Below, piece after piece: positions 24,331 to 32,035 of a stretch of DNA of 64,000 nucleotides. A program made the position numbers and the translations under genes. The DNA lies in NCBI RefSeq assembly GCF_002217755.1, contig NZ_BCFL01000018.1, positions 310,001 through 374,000 on the forward strand. Reading direction: 5' to 3'. Position 1 is the stretch's first letter. Each line of letters begins with the position of its first letter. A model generated the notes under the pieces. The model did not search any database, was not told the origin of the DNA, and was given only the letters and a program-made list of their open reading frames with translations. This DNA comes from Streptomyces hyaluromycini (GTDB lineage: Bacteria; Actinomycetota; Actinomycetes; Streptomycetales; Streptomycetaceae).

Positions 24331-25544
24331 CGTTTGACGTCTCCACCCGTCCGGCGGCGACGATACGACGTCCTTCGACAAGGACGTTATTGCTTGCGTT
24401 GTGGTCGCGGTCGTGCACGGTGTGGCACTCACTGCACGTCCACTCCCGGACGTTCAGCGGCTTGGGACCGTCCCGGAATCCGCAAGCCGAACAGACTTGC
24501 GAGGACGGGAAAGCACGGTCCACCTTCACGAAGGTACGGCCGTGCCTGACCGCCTTGTACTCCAGCATCCCTACGAACGAGGACCATCCCGCGTCGTGCA
24601 CCGACTTGGCGAGCCGGGTACGCCCCAAGCCGGACACCAGGAGGTCTTCCACATACACCGCTTGGTTATCACGGATGATCTGCGTGGATGCCTTGTGGTG
24701 AAAGTCCCGGCGCCGGTCGGTGACCTTGGCGTGCTGGCGTGCGACCTTGATACGAGCCTTGGCCCGGTTCTTCGATCCCTTGATCTTGCGGGACAGCTCC
24801 CGCTGGAGGCGCCTGAGCTTCTTCTCCGCCCGACGCAGGAAGCGCCGGCTGTCGATCTTCGTCCCATCGGACAGGACAGCAAAAGCGGACAGGCCGAGGT
24901 CGATACCGCACTCCGTCTCCACCTCCGGGAGGATGGACGGCTCGGTGTCGACGACGAAGCTGAGGAAGTACCGGCCGGAGCTGTCCTTGGTGACGGTCAA
25001 GGACGTGGGCGCGGCCGGAAGCCTGCGGGACCACTTGACCTTGAGATCGCCGACCTTGGCCACGTACACCGTGCCATTCTCCTGGAGGGAGAAGGCGTTG
25101 GTGTTGAGGCGGATCGACTGACGGGTGTCCCTCTTCGACTTGTAGCGCGGGGGACCGACCTTGCTGCCCTGCCGCTTGCCCTTGACTGATTCGAAGAAGT
25201 TCCTGTAAGCGGCATCCAGGTCCCGCAGAGACTGTTGGAGCACGACTGCCGACACGTCGGCGAGCCAGGCGCGTTCCTTGGTGCGCTTGGCCTTGGTGAT
25301 ACGAAGCCGGGACAGCTCCGCCGACTTCACATACGGCAGCCCCGCCGCATGCGCTTCCTTCCGGTCACGCAGACAGTCGTTCCACACCACACGGGCACAC
25401 CCGAACGCACTAGCCAGCGCACGGCGCTGGGAGGCGTCCGGGTAGGCCCGGTAGTTGTAGCGGAGCTGCACACCGATCACCGTATTGATGCTGTACCACC
25501 GCTCGCACCGGAAGATCACATTCCATTTAAATTGCACGTGAAGT
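24211..25544 (-). mobile_element. Solo tnpB element of the IS200/IS605 superfamily
   Basis: The element carries only tnpB; no Y1 transposase TnpA is nearby. The right end, read on the minus strand, is a hairpin (TCCCTG at about 24238-24233 pairing with CAGGGA at 24226-24221) followed by GCATG and TCAA, the tetranucleotide at which IS200/IS605 right ends are cut; the boundary is 24211. The left end follows a TTCAC pentamer, present twice in tandem on the minus strand (25549-25545 and 25544-25540), so the boundary is 25544 or 25539. No target duplication is expected or seen. It interrupts the DUF2252 gene at its stop codon, and that gene's terminator reappears on the far side at 25585. Confidence 0.78.
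24227..25480 (-). CDS. tnpB: TnpB RNA-guided nuclease
   Basis: A 417-aa TnpB protein, the compact ancestor of Cas12. N-terminal LRYNYRAYPDASQRRALASA is the conserved opening. The RuvC residues are complete: Asp194 in CGIDLGLSAFAVLSDG, Glu278 in AVYVEDLLVSGLG, and Asp359 in VHDRDHNASNNVL. A four-cysteine zinc ribbon (Cys330, Cys333, Cys349, Cys352) is inserted before the last Asp, as in active members. The basic bridge and REC-like regions are present and no frameshift is seen. I placed the start at GTG 25480 because residues before it do not match the family. The stop lies in the right end of the element, overlapping the predicted guide RNA. Codon use is slightly less GC-rich than its neighbours. 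Confidence 0.9.
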   Translation of the reverse strand: MIGVQLRYNYRAYPDASQRRALASAFGCARVVWNDCLRDRKEAHAAGLPYVKSAELSRLRITKAKRTKERAWLADVSAVVLQQSLRDLDAAYRNFFESVKGKRQGSKVGPPRYKSKRDTRQSIRLNTNAFSLQENGTVYVAKVGDLKVKWSRRLPAAPTSLTVTKDSSGRYFLSFVVDTEPSILPEVETECGIDLGLSAFAVLSDGTKIDSRRFLRRAEKKLRRLQRELSRKIKGSKNRAKARIKVARQHAKVTDRRRDFHHKASTQIIRDNQAVYVEDLLVSGLGRTRLAKSVHDAGWSSFVGMLEYKAVRHGRTFVKVDRAFPSSQVCSACGFRDGPKPLNVREWTCSECHTVHDRDHNASNNVLVEGRRIVAAGRVETSNACGAPVRRAHVPAQRGEAGSTRKGRTTQAGFPGP

Positions 25545-25584
25545 GAACAAAGGTGTTCGAGGTCTCAGCAACACCGAGTGACCG

Positions 25585-25620
25585 ACCGGATGCCCGTGCC
25601 GCGATGCGCGGGCATCCGGT
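25585..25620 (+). terminator. Displaced terminator of the DUF2252 gene
   Basis: ACCGGATGCCCG (25585-25596) and CGGGCATCCGGT (25609-25620) form a perfect 12-bp stem with a 12-base loop. It lies just outside the left end of the tnpB element, where the DUF2252 gene would have ended before the insertion. It could also stop transcription entering from the right. Confidence 0.72.
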
Positions 25621-25854
25621 GGCCGCCCTCACACTTCTGCGCGCGCTGCGGCGGAGCGCCCTGACGATCACCGGCGAGAACGTCGCACGACAAGAAGCAC
25701 CCGCGCCAGCCTGCAGGTCAGACCTGCCTTGGGGTACGCTCCACCCTCGGTATGAACCCCAACGCTTTCAAGCAACGCCACCAGTAACCTTCGCGGATTC
25801 ACAGGGCCCTTTTAGGAGTCCCCTACATGAGTACGTGACAGACTCTCCACCGCT
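25621..25854 (+). promoter_or_regulatory. Upstream region with a 15-bp palindrome
   Basis: GCAGGTC-A-GACCTGC at 25713-25727 is a perfect palindrome. It is followed at once by a possible -35 TTGGGG (25729-25734) and, after 16 bases, a -10-like TATGAA, so a protein bound there would contact the -35. Further down an AGGAG precedes a three-codon open frame ATG AGT ACG TGA (25827-25838), upstream of the membrane-protein start. The regulator is unknown. The palindrome does not match iron, zinc or LexA boxes I know from actinobacteria. Confidence 0.4.
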
Positions 25855-26547
25855 ATGGACATATCCGGGACTCAGCTCAGAGCCGTGCGCGCGGCGCTGT
25901 TCACGGCCTTCGTCGTGACGCTCAGCACCGCGTCGCACGTGCTGCTGTCCCGGGCCCCGCTGCCGTTCACGACGGTGGCCGCGGTCGCCGCCGGCGTGTT
26001 CGTCACTGCTTACGCGCTGGCGGGCCGCGAGCGCGGCTTCGGCCGGATCGCGGCCCTGCTGATCCCGCTGGAGCTGGCCGCCGACACGGTCTTCACCACC
26101 GGCCAGCACGCCTGTTACGGCCGGGCCGGCGGCCCCATCGCCGGCCCGCTGCGCGCCGTCGGCCTCGACGTGCTCTGCCACGGCGGCACGGTCGGCACCC
26201 CGCTGGTCCGGATGACCGGCGGCTCCCGCGCCGCCACGGCCCTCGCGCACGCCGACCCGGCCGCTGCCTGGCTGCTGCTCGCCGCGCACGTCTGCGTCGG
26301 TCTGCTCGCCGCGGCCTGGCTGCGCCGCGGCGAGCGCGCCCTGACCCAGCTGCTGCGCGCCGTCGCCGCCACCACCTTCCGCCCGCTGCTGCTCGCGGTC
26401 GCCGCGGGCACGGTCCGGCAGGCTCCGGTACGACGCCTGCCGCGCCCGGCGCCGCGCCCGGCCGCCGCCCGCGGCCTGCTCCTCGTGCACTCCCTGGGAC
26501 GGCGCGGACCGCCGTGCTCCGGGGCGCTCGCCCTGTCCTTCGTCTGA
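25855..26547 (+). CDS. Small multi-helix membrane protein
   Basis: A 230-aa protein with about five hydrophobic segments (ALFTAFVVTLSTASHVLLSR, TVAAVAAGVFVTAYALAG, AALLIPLELAADTVF, AAAWLLLAAHVCVGLLAAAW and FRPLLLAVAAGTV). Several His and Cys residues lie near predicted membrane faces (SASHV-type, GQHACYG, LCHGG, AAHVC), which could bind a metal. An Arg/Pro-rich C-terminus ends the protein. I do not recognise a characterised family. The ATG at 25855 lacks a clear ribosome site. The DsbA-like gene begins 110 bases later in the same direction, suggesting a joint role in extracytoplasmic redox or metal handling; that is inference. Confidence 0.68.
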   Translation: MDISGTQLRAVRAALFTAFVVTLSTASHVLLSRAPLPFTTVAAVAAGVFVTAYALAGRERGFGRIAALLIPLELAADTVFTTGQHACYGRAGGPIAGPLRAVGLDVLCHGGTVGTPLVRMTGGSRAATALAHADPAAAWLLLAAHVCVGLLAAAWLRRGERALTQLLRAVAATTFRPLLLAVAAGTVRQAPVRRLPRPAPRPAAARGLLLVHSLGRRGPPCSGALALSFV

Positions 26548-26656
26548 GCGCCTCTTCCACCCGAGCACGTCCCTCGTCCGAGTACTCCGAGTACGACGAG
26601 TCCCCCACACGTATCCCGCGTACGACATGTGCGCGTCCCCTATGGAGATCACCAAC

Positions 26657-27475
26657 ATGAGCAAGCGGAACAGCGCAGCTGCCAAGAACGCGGCCCGGGA
26701 GCGGCTGCGCGCCGAGCGCGAGAAGCAGGCCAAGCGTGCCAAGGTCAGGCGGCAGCTCATCGTGGCCAGTTCGGTCGTGGCCGTACTGGCCGCGGCGGGC
26801 GGCATAGGCTACGCCGTCGTCCAGGCCAACAAGCCCAGCTACTGGAACGGCCTGAAGGACGCCAAGGTCGTCACCCCGGCCAACACCACCGGCACCAAGG
26901 GCACCACGGTCGTCATCGGCAAGGCGAGCGCCAAGAAGACCCTCAAGATCTACGAGGACCCGCGCTGCCCGATCTGCGCCCAGTTCGAGCAGACCGTCGG
27001 CTCGACCGTGAAGAAGGACATCGACGACGGCAAGTTCAAGATCGAGTACATCGGTGGCACGTTCATCGACGACAAGGACAACGGCGAGGGCTCCAAGAAC
27101 GCGCTGAGCGCCATGGGCGCCGCGCTGAACATCAGCCCCGAGGCGTTCCTCGAGTACAAGACCGCGCTGTACTCGACCAAGTGGCACCCGGACGAGACCA
27201 CCGACAAGTTCAAGGACGACTCGTACCTCATCAAGGTCGCGAACACGGTCCCCGCGCTGAAGAACAACACGAAGTTCGACGACGCCGTCAAGAAGGGCAC
27301 CTACGACGCCTGGGCGATGGCCATGTCGAACCTCTTCAACACCAACAAGGACGGCGTGACGGGCACCCCGAGCTTCGTCATGAACGGCAAGATGCTGACG
27401 GCCGACTCCAGCGGCAACCCGCCGATGACGGTCGACGCCTTCAACACCGTGGTGGACGCGGCGCTCAAGGCGTGA
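26657..27475 (+). CDS. Membrane-anchored DsbA-like thioredoxin-fold protein
   Basis: A 272-aa thiol:disulfide oxidoreductase of the DsbA/thioredoxin_4 group. A very basic N-terminus (residues 1-33, many Lys/Arg) precedes a single membrane helix (LIVASSVVAVLAAAGGIGYA), so the catalytic domain faces outside. The active site is C104-P-I-C107 in EDPRCPICAQFEQ, and the cis-proline loop is GVTGTPSFVMNG. It should oxidise or shuffle disulfides in exported proteins. The ATG at 26657 follows GGAG by 9 bases; an upstream in-frame start at 26627 is less likely. A strong hairpin terminator follows, overlapping the phoD promoter. Confidence 0.88.
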   Translation: MSKRNSAAAKNAARERLRAEREKQAKRAKVRRQLIVASSVVAVLAAAGGIGYAVVQANKPSYWNGLKDAKVVTPANTTGTKGTTVVIGKASAKKTLKIYEDPRCPICAQFEQTVGSTVKKDIDDGKFKIEYIGGTFIDDKDNGEGSKNALSAMGAALNISPEAFLEYKTALYSTKWHPDETTDKFKDDSYLIKVANTVPALKNNTKFDDAVKKGTYDAWAMAMSNLFNTNKDGVTGTPSFVMNGKMLTADSSGNPPMTVDAFNTVVDAALKA

Positions 27476-27515
27476 CCCGGGTCCCTGCGCACAGGGCCCG
27501 GACCGCCTCCGCGTG

Positions 27516-27551
27516 AAGAGCAGGCGAACTTTTATTTGTTCGCCTGCTCTT
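27516..27551 (+). terminator. Terminator of the DsbA-like gene
   Basis: A perfect 14-bp stem, AAGAGCAGGCGAAC (27516-27529) with its complement at 27538-27551, encloses an eight-base T-rich loop. The right arm carries the first half of the proposed PHO box of phoD. Confidence 0.78.
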
Positions 27552-27580
27552 GTCCATACTGGTCAGTAACCTCATCGGAC
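27536..27580 (+). promoter_or_regulatory. phoD promoter with probable PHO box
   Basis: TAACCT at 27567-27572 is a good -10 and ends eight bases before the GTG at 27581, predicting a leaderless mRNA. At the -35 lie two 11-bp direct repeats, GTTCGCCTGCT (27538-27548) and CTTGTCCATAC (27549-27559). The first matches the Streptomyces PhoP repeat core GTTCAYC at six of seven positions, and the second is weaker, as is usual. PhoP activation under phosphate limitation is therefore likely but untested here. Confidence 0.55.
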
Positions 27581-29251
27581 GTGACCAGTCGATACCGATC
27601 AACTCAGGCCTCCGAGGGTGCCAACTCCCTCGCCCCCCGCCGCCGTACGGTCGTCAAGGCCGCGGCGGCGACCGCTGTCCTGGCCGCCCCGCTGGCCGCC
27701 GCGCTGCCGGCCCGGGCCGCCTCGGACGCGCCCGCCTTCCTGCACGGCATCGCCTCCGGCGACCCGCTGCCCGACGGCGTCCTGCTGTGGACCCGGGTGA
27801 CGCCGACCGCCGAAGCGACTCCCGGTTCCGGGGTCGGCCCGGACACCGAGGTCAGCTGGGTCGTCGCCACCGACAAGGCGCTCACGAACGTGGTCTCGAA
27901 GGGCTCCACCACCGCGACCGCCGCCTCCGACCACACCGTCAAGGCCGACATCCGCGGCCTGGCCCCGGCCACCGACTACTGGTTCCGCTTCTCGGCCGGC
28001 TCCACGGACTCCCCGGTGGCACGCACCCGCACCGCGCCGGCGACGGACGCCACCGTCTCGGGCCTGCGCTTCGGCGTGGTCTCCTGCGCCAACTGGGAGG
28101 CCGGCTACTTCGCCTCCTACCGCCATCTGGCCGCCCGCAACGACCTGGACGCCTGGCTGCACCTGGGCGACTACATCTACGAGTACGGCACCGGCGAGTA
28201 CGGCACCCGCGACACCGTCGTCCGTGAGCACGCGCCCACCCACGAGATCATCACACTCGCGGACCACCGCATACGGCACGGCAAGTACAAGACCGACACC
28301 GATCTGCAGGCCCTGCACGCCAAGGCGCCGGTCGTCGCGATCTGGGACGACCACGAGTTCGCCAACGACTCCTGGTCCGGCGGCGCCGAGAACCACACCG
28401 AGGGCACCGAAGGCACCTGGACGGCCCGTCAGGCCGCCGCCAAGCAGGCCTACTTCGAGTGGATGCCGGTCCGCCCGGCCATCGCCGGCACCACCTACCG
28501 CCGGCTGCGCTTCGGCAAGCTCGCCGACCTCTCCCTGCTCGACCTGCGCTCCTTCCGCTCCCAGCAGGTGTCCACGGGCAGCGGCTCGGTCGACGACCCG
28601 GACCGCACCATCACCGGCCGCGCCCAGCTCGACTGGCTGAAGGCCGGGCTGAAGGCCTCCGACACCACCTGGCGGCTGGTCGGCAACTCGGTGATGATCT
28701 CGCCGTTCGCCATCGGCTCGCTCTCCGCCGACCTGCTCAAGCCGCTCGCCAAGCTGCTCGGGCTGCCCCAGGACGGCCTCGCCCTCAACACCGACCAGTG
28801 GGACGGCTACACCGACGACCGCCGCGAGCTGCTGGCCCACCTGCGCTCCAACGCGATCTCCAACACCGTCTTCCTGACCGGCGACATCCACATGGCGTGG
28901 GCCAACGATGTGCCGGTGGACGCCGGTACCTACCCGCTGTCGGCCTCCGCCGCCACGGAGTTCGTGGTCACCTCGGTGACCTCCGACAACCTGGACGACA
29001 TCCTCAAGGTCTCCCCGGGCGTCGTCTCCACGCTCGCCGCGCCGGTCATCCAGCTGGCCAACCGGCATGTCCACTGGGTCGACACCGACCGGCACGGCTA
29101 CGGCATCCTGGACATCACGGCCGCGCGGGCGCAGATGGACTACTACGTCCTCTCCGACAAGACGAAGGCCGACGCCACCTCGGCCTGGGAGCGGTCGTAC
29201 CGCACGCGCAGCGGCACCCAGAAGGTCGAGCGCACCTACGACCCGGTGTAA
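27581..29251 (+). CDS. phoD: Secreted alkaline phosphatase/phosphodiesterase PhoD
   Basis: A 556-aa exported phosphatase releasing phosphate from organic esters. The N-terminus carries a twin-arginine signal, [20 protein letters not shown], with a cleavage region [10 protein letters not shown], so it is a Tat substrate. The mature part has the PhoD N-domain ([20 protein letters not shown]) and the metallophosphatase core: [55 protein letters not shown] and [13 protein letters not shown], which give the Asp/His metal ligands. I chose GTG 27581 since it follows a -10 at leaderless distance and gives the usual start VTSRYR. An upstream TTG frame would run through the terminator. Confidence 0.93.
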   Translation: MTSRYRSTQASEGANSLAPRRRTVVKAAAATAVLAAPLAAALPARAASDAPAFLHGIASGDPLPDGVLLWTRVTPTAEATPGSGVGPDTEVSWVVATDKALTNVVSKGSTTATAASDHTVKADIRGLAPATDYWFRFSAGSTDSPVARTRTAPATDATVSGLRFGVVSCANWEAGYFASYRHLAARNDLDAWLHLGDYIYEYGTGEYGTRDTVVREHAPTHEIITLADHRIRHGKYKTDTDLQALHAKAPVVAIWDDHEFANDSWSGGAENHTEGTEGTWTARQAAAKQAYFEWMPVRPAIAGTTYRRLRFGKLADLSLLDLRSFRSQQVSTGSGSVDDPDRTITGRAQLDWLKAGLKASDTTWRLVGNSVMISPFAIGSLSADLLKPLAKLLGLPQDGLALNTDQWDGYTDDRRELLAHLRSNAISNTVFLTGDIHMAWANDVPVDAGTYPLSASAATEFVVTSVTSDNLDDILKVSPGVVSTLAAPVIQLANRHVHWVDTDRHGYGILDITAARAQMDYYVLSDKTKADATSAWERSYRTRSGTQKVERTYDPV

Positions 29252-29258
29252 CCGTCAC

Positions 29259-29828
29259 CTACAGCGTGTCGAGGAAGCCGAGTGCCACCCGCCAGGTGGC
29301 CTCGGCGGCCTCCTCGTCGTAGTCCGGCAGACCAGGGTCGGTGTAGAGGTGACCGGCCCCCGCGTACCGGTAGATCTCCACATCGGCGCCGGCCCGGCCC
29401 ATCTGCAGATACCAGGCGCTCAGCCAGTCGTCCGTCTCGAAGGCGTCCGGCTCGGCCACGTGCAGCTGCACCGGCAGGTCGTCCACCGAGGCGCTCGGCG
29501 CGATGTCCGACGTGCCGTGCAGAAGCAGCAGCCCCCGCGCCCGCTCGTCGCCCAGCGCCAGCGTCTGTGCGATCGAGGCGCCCAGCGAGAACCCGGCGTA
29601 CACCAGCCCGCGCTCCGAGTACGGCGCCGCCGCCAGCACGGCCCGCTTCAGCAGCTCGTCCTTGCCGATCGACTCGTTGAACTCCATGCCCTCCTCGACC
29701 GTGTCGAACGTGCGACCCTCGAACAGGTCCGGCGTCCACACCTCGTGCCCCGCGGCACGCAGCCTGTCGGCGGCCGCGCGCACCGCGGGCCTGAGGCCAT
29801 AGGTCGAGTGAAAGAGCATGATGTTCAT
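29259..29828 (-). CDS. Dienelactone hydrolase-family protein
   Basis: A 189-aa alpha/beta hydrolase of the dienelactone hydrolase group. It begins MNIMLFHSTYGLRPAVRAAA. The nucleophile elbow is VYAGFSLGASIAQTLALG, with Ser where the archetype has Cys. LLLHGTSDIAPS, AEPDAFETDDWL and AGAGHLYTDPGLPDYD supply the Asp and the catalytic His. The substrate is unknown. The gene converges on phoD with only seven bases between stops, so the two probably share a transcription end. It is divergent from the mscS gene across 132 bases. Confidence 0.87.
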   Translation of the reverse strand: MNIMLFHSTYGLRPAVRAAADRLRAAGHEVWTPDLFEGRTFDTVEEGMEFNESIGKDELLKRAVLAAAPYSERGLVYAGFSLGASIAQTLALGDERARGLLLLHGTSDIAPSASVDDLPVQLHVAEPDAFETDDWLSAWYLQMGRAGADVEIYRYAGAGHLYTDPGLPDYDEEAAEATWRVALGFLDTL

Positions 29829-29960
29829 GCGCCCATGGTGCCAGCCACCACCGACAACACCCGCCGTACCCGGCGCGCCGACCGCTCCGGCCACGACCGT
29901 GACGCCCTTGTCACCGGGCGGCATGTTCAGAACCCCGCAGATCCGGTTACGTTCGGGTCC

Positions 29961-31085
29961 ATGGAGATGGAGAACGTACTCCGCCCGCTGATCGTGGTCG
30001 GCGGCGCCGTCGTCCTCACCCTGCTGATCGGCTGGGCGACCGACCTGCTGCTGCGCAAGGCCGACGCACGGCACAGCGAGACACCCCTGTGGGGCCTGCT
30101 GCGCCGCGCCCGCGTCCCCTACCAGCTGGTGCTCTGCGCGGCCCTGCTCAGAGGGTCCTATGCCCAGGCCGAGCTGATCCTGAAGCACCGGGTCGCCGCC
30201 GGCCAGGTCCTGACCCTGGTGCTGATCGGGTCGGTCGCCTGGCTGGTGGTGCGGATCGCCGGGGCCGTCGTGGAGTCGACCTACACCCGCTACGCCCGCG
30301 CCCACCACGACGCGGCCCGGGTCCGCCGGGTGCGTACCCAGGTGTCGCTGATCATGCGGGTGGTGACGGCGATCGTCGGCGTGATGGCCGTGGCGGCGAT
30401 GCTGCTGACCTTCCCTGCGATGCGCGCGGCCGGTGCCTCGCTGCTGGCCTCCGCCGGAATCCTCGGCATCGTCGCCGGTGTGGCCGCCCAGTCCACGCTG
30501 GCGAACATGTTCGCCGGTCTGCAGATCGCCTTCGGCGACATGGTGCGCCTCGGAGACACGGTCGTGGTCGACGGCGAGTGGGGCACGGTCGAAGAGATCA
30601 CCCTGACCTTTCTGACGGTACGGACCTGGGACGAGCGCCGGATCACCATGCCGGTGTCGTACTTCACCTCCAAACCCTTCGAGAACTGGTCGCGGGGCAC
30701 CCCGCAGATGACCGGGACCGTCTACTGGCACCTCGACCACTCGGCACCGATCGAGCCGATGCGCGAGAAGCTCCGGGACATCCTGCGGGAGTGCCCGGCC
30801 TGGGACGGGCGGGACCACGGGCTGGTGGTCACCGACAGCACACCGAACACCATCCAGGTGCGCGCGCTGGTGACCGCCAAGGACGCGGACGACGTCTGGA
30901 AGGTCCGGGTGACCGTCCGCGAGCAGATGATCACCTGGCTGAACGCGGAGCACCCGTACGCCCTGCCCCGGGTCAACACCGCCGACGCCGTCCTGCCACC
31001 GGGCGGGATCATCCCCTCCCAGGACGGGGCGGCGGCCGCGGCCGGCCGGCGGCTGCACGAACCGCCCCGCACCGGCCGCGACTGA
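29961..31085 (+). CDS. MscS-family mechanosensitive channel
   Basis: A 374-aa small-conductance mechanosensitive channel that relieves osmotic pressure. Membrane segments are PLIVVGGAVVLTLLIGWATD, QVLTLVLIGSVAWLVVRIAG and VVTAIVGVMAVAAMLL, then the pore helix AAGASLLASAGILGIVAGVA followed by AQSTLANMFAGLQIAFGDMV, the MscS signature. The beta domain (DTVVVDGEWGTVEEITLTFL) and the mixed C-terminal domain complete the family layout. ATGs lie at 29961 and 29967; the first is used here. The frame open far upstream is a shadow. The tail (from PPGG onward) is Ala/Arg-rich and unconserved. Confidence 0.88.
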   Translation: MEMENVLRPLIVVGGAVVLTLLIGWATDLLLRKADARHSETPLWGLLRRARVPYQLVLCAALLRGSYAQAELILKHRVAAGQVLTLVLIGSVAWLVVRIAGAVVESTYTRYARAHHDAARVRRVRTQVSLIMRVVTAIVGVMAVAAMLLTFPAMRAAGASLLASAGILGIVAGVAAQSTLANMFAGLQIAFGDMVRLGDTVVVDGEWGTVEEITLTFLTVRTWDERRITMPVSYFTSKPFENWSRGTPQMTGTVYWHLDHSAPIEPMREKLRDILRECPAWDGRDHGLVVTDSTPNTIQVRALVTAKDADDVWKVRVTVREQMITWLNAEHPYALPRVNTADAVLPPGGIIPSQDGAAAAAGRRLHEPPRTGRD

Positions 31086-31094
31086 GGCCGTACC

Positions 31095-31835
31095 TCAGTG
31101 GCCGCGCTCGGCGCCGCCGTTGACCTGGATGATCTGCGAGGTGACGTGCCCGGCGGCCGGGGAGGCCAGCCAGTGCAGGGTGGCGGCGACGTCACCGGGT
31201 GTGCCGGCCCGCCCGGTCGCCGTCTCGGCCACAAGCTGCTCCCGCCGGGCCTCCGCCACCGGCCCGCCGAAGAAGTCGGTGTCCTCGGTGTACCCGGGCG
31301 CGACCACGTTCACGGTGACCCCGCGCGGCCCCAACTGCCGGGCCAGGTCATGGGCATAGGGGTGCAGAGCGGCCTTGGAGGCGGCGTACGACCCGGTACC
31401 CGAGCCCCGGAAGGCCGCTATGGAACTGATGAACAGCACCCGCCCGCCGGGGTCGGCGAGCCGGTCCTTCAACGCCTCCGTGAGCAGGACGGAGGTCAGC
31501 GTGTTCTGCCGGAAGTTGCCGGTCCAGTTGCGCGCGGCGGCGTCGAGCGGATCGCCGGCATCCGCGTCGGCCGCGCGCGCCGCGTTTCCTCCGGCGCTGT
31601 GAACGAGCACATCGACGGTCCCGAACTCCTCGGCGACGAACCGTGCGACTGCGCGCACCTGTTCCGGTTCGGCCAGATCGGCGGCGTACACCTCCGCCCC
31701 CGGCACCCCCGCCTTCTCCAGCACCTCTCTGCGCCGCCCGAGCAGCAGCACCCGATCCCCGTCCCCGGCGAACACCCGCGCGGCCGCGAGCCCGATCCCG
31801 GTCCCTCCACCACTGATCACAATGTTCCGAGCCAT
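31095..31835 (-). CDS. SDR-family oxidoreductase
   Basis: A 246-aa short-chain dehydrogenase/reductase. The nucleotide-binding glycine motif is ISGGGTGIGLAAARVFAG near the N-terminus and DVLVHSAGGNAAR follows. The catalytic Ser, Tyr and Lys are in VLFISSIAAFRGSGTGSYAA followed by SKAALHPY. VAPGYTEDTDFFGGP is the substrate-loop region. It looks most like 3-oxoacyl reductase-type enzymes, but the substrate cannot be told. Its stop converges on the mscS gene 10 bases away. A palindrome and an AT-rich patch lie in the upstream gap. Confidence 0.9.
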   Translation of the reverse strand: MARNIVISGGGTGIGLAAARVFAGDGDRVLLLGRRREVLEKAGVPGAEVYAADLAEPEQVRAVARFVAEEFGTVDVLVHSAGGNAARAADADAGDPLDAAARNWTGNFRQNTLTSVLLTEALKDRLADPGGRVLFISSIAAFRGSGTGSYAASKAALHPYAHDLARQLGPRGVTVNVVAPGYTEDTDFFGGPVAEARREQLVAETATGRAGTPGDVAATLHWLASPAAGHVTSQIIQVNGGAERGH

Positions 31836-31867
31836 GATCCGAGACTACGAGCGGAGAGCCGACGGCG

Positions 31868-31885
31868 CCTGTGGCTGTCCACAGG
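31868..31885. promoter_or_regulatory. Dyad upstream of the SDR gene
   Basis: CCTGTGG (31868-31874) and CCACAGG (31879-31885) form a perfect inverted repeat with a four-base loop, 33 bases from the SDR start. It is followed by an AT-rich stretch with CATATTTTTGTATTA that could hold the promoter. The included CTGTCCACA also resembles the DnaA box. No regulator is assigned. Confidence 0.35.
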
Positions 31886-32035
31886 TGCCATATTTTTGTA
31901 TTACCGCTGCCACACGTGACCGACAGACCACGCAGGGCCGAGCGACCACGGCCGACCGGCCGCCGACGGTGCTCGGCCCCCGCGCCGGACGCCCGCCCTT
32001 CGAGCAACCGAACGGGCGATGCGCGGGTGGGCGAA

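Noticed and set aside
25705..25735. Iron (IdeR/DmdR) or CsoR copper box
   Set aside because: The arm sequence and spacing differ from the 19-bp iron box and from the ATACCCC-type copper box.
27536..27580. A longer PhoD starting at TTG 27536
   Set aside because: It would begin inside the preceding terminator and put 15 extra residues before the Tat signal; the GTG at 27581 fits the promoter and family start.
31868..31885. Replication origin based on DnaA-like boxes at 31.9 and 60.2 kb
   Set aside because: Only single boxes occur far apart, with no dnaA/dnaN genes and no box cluster.
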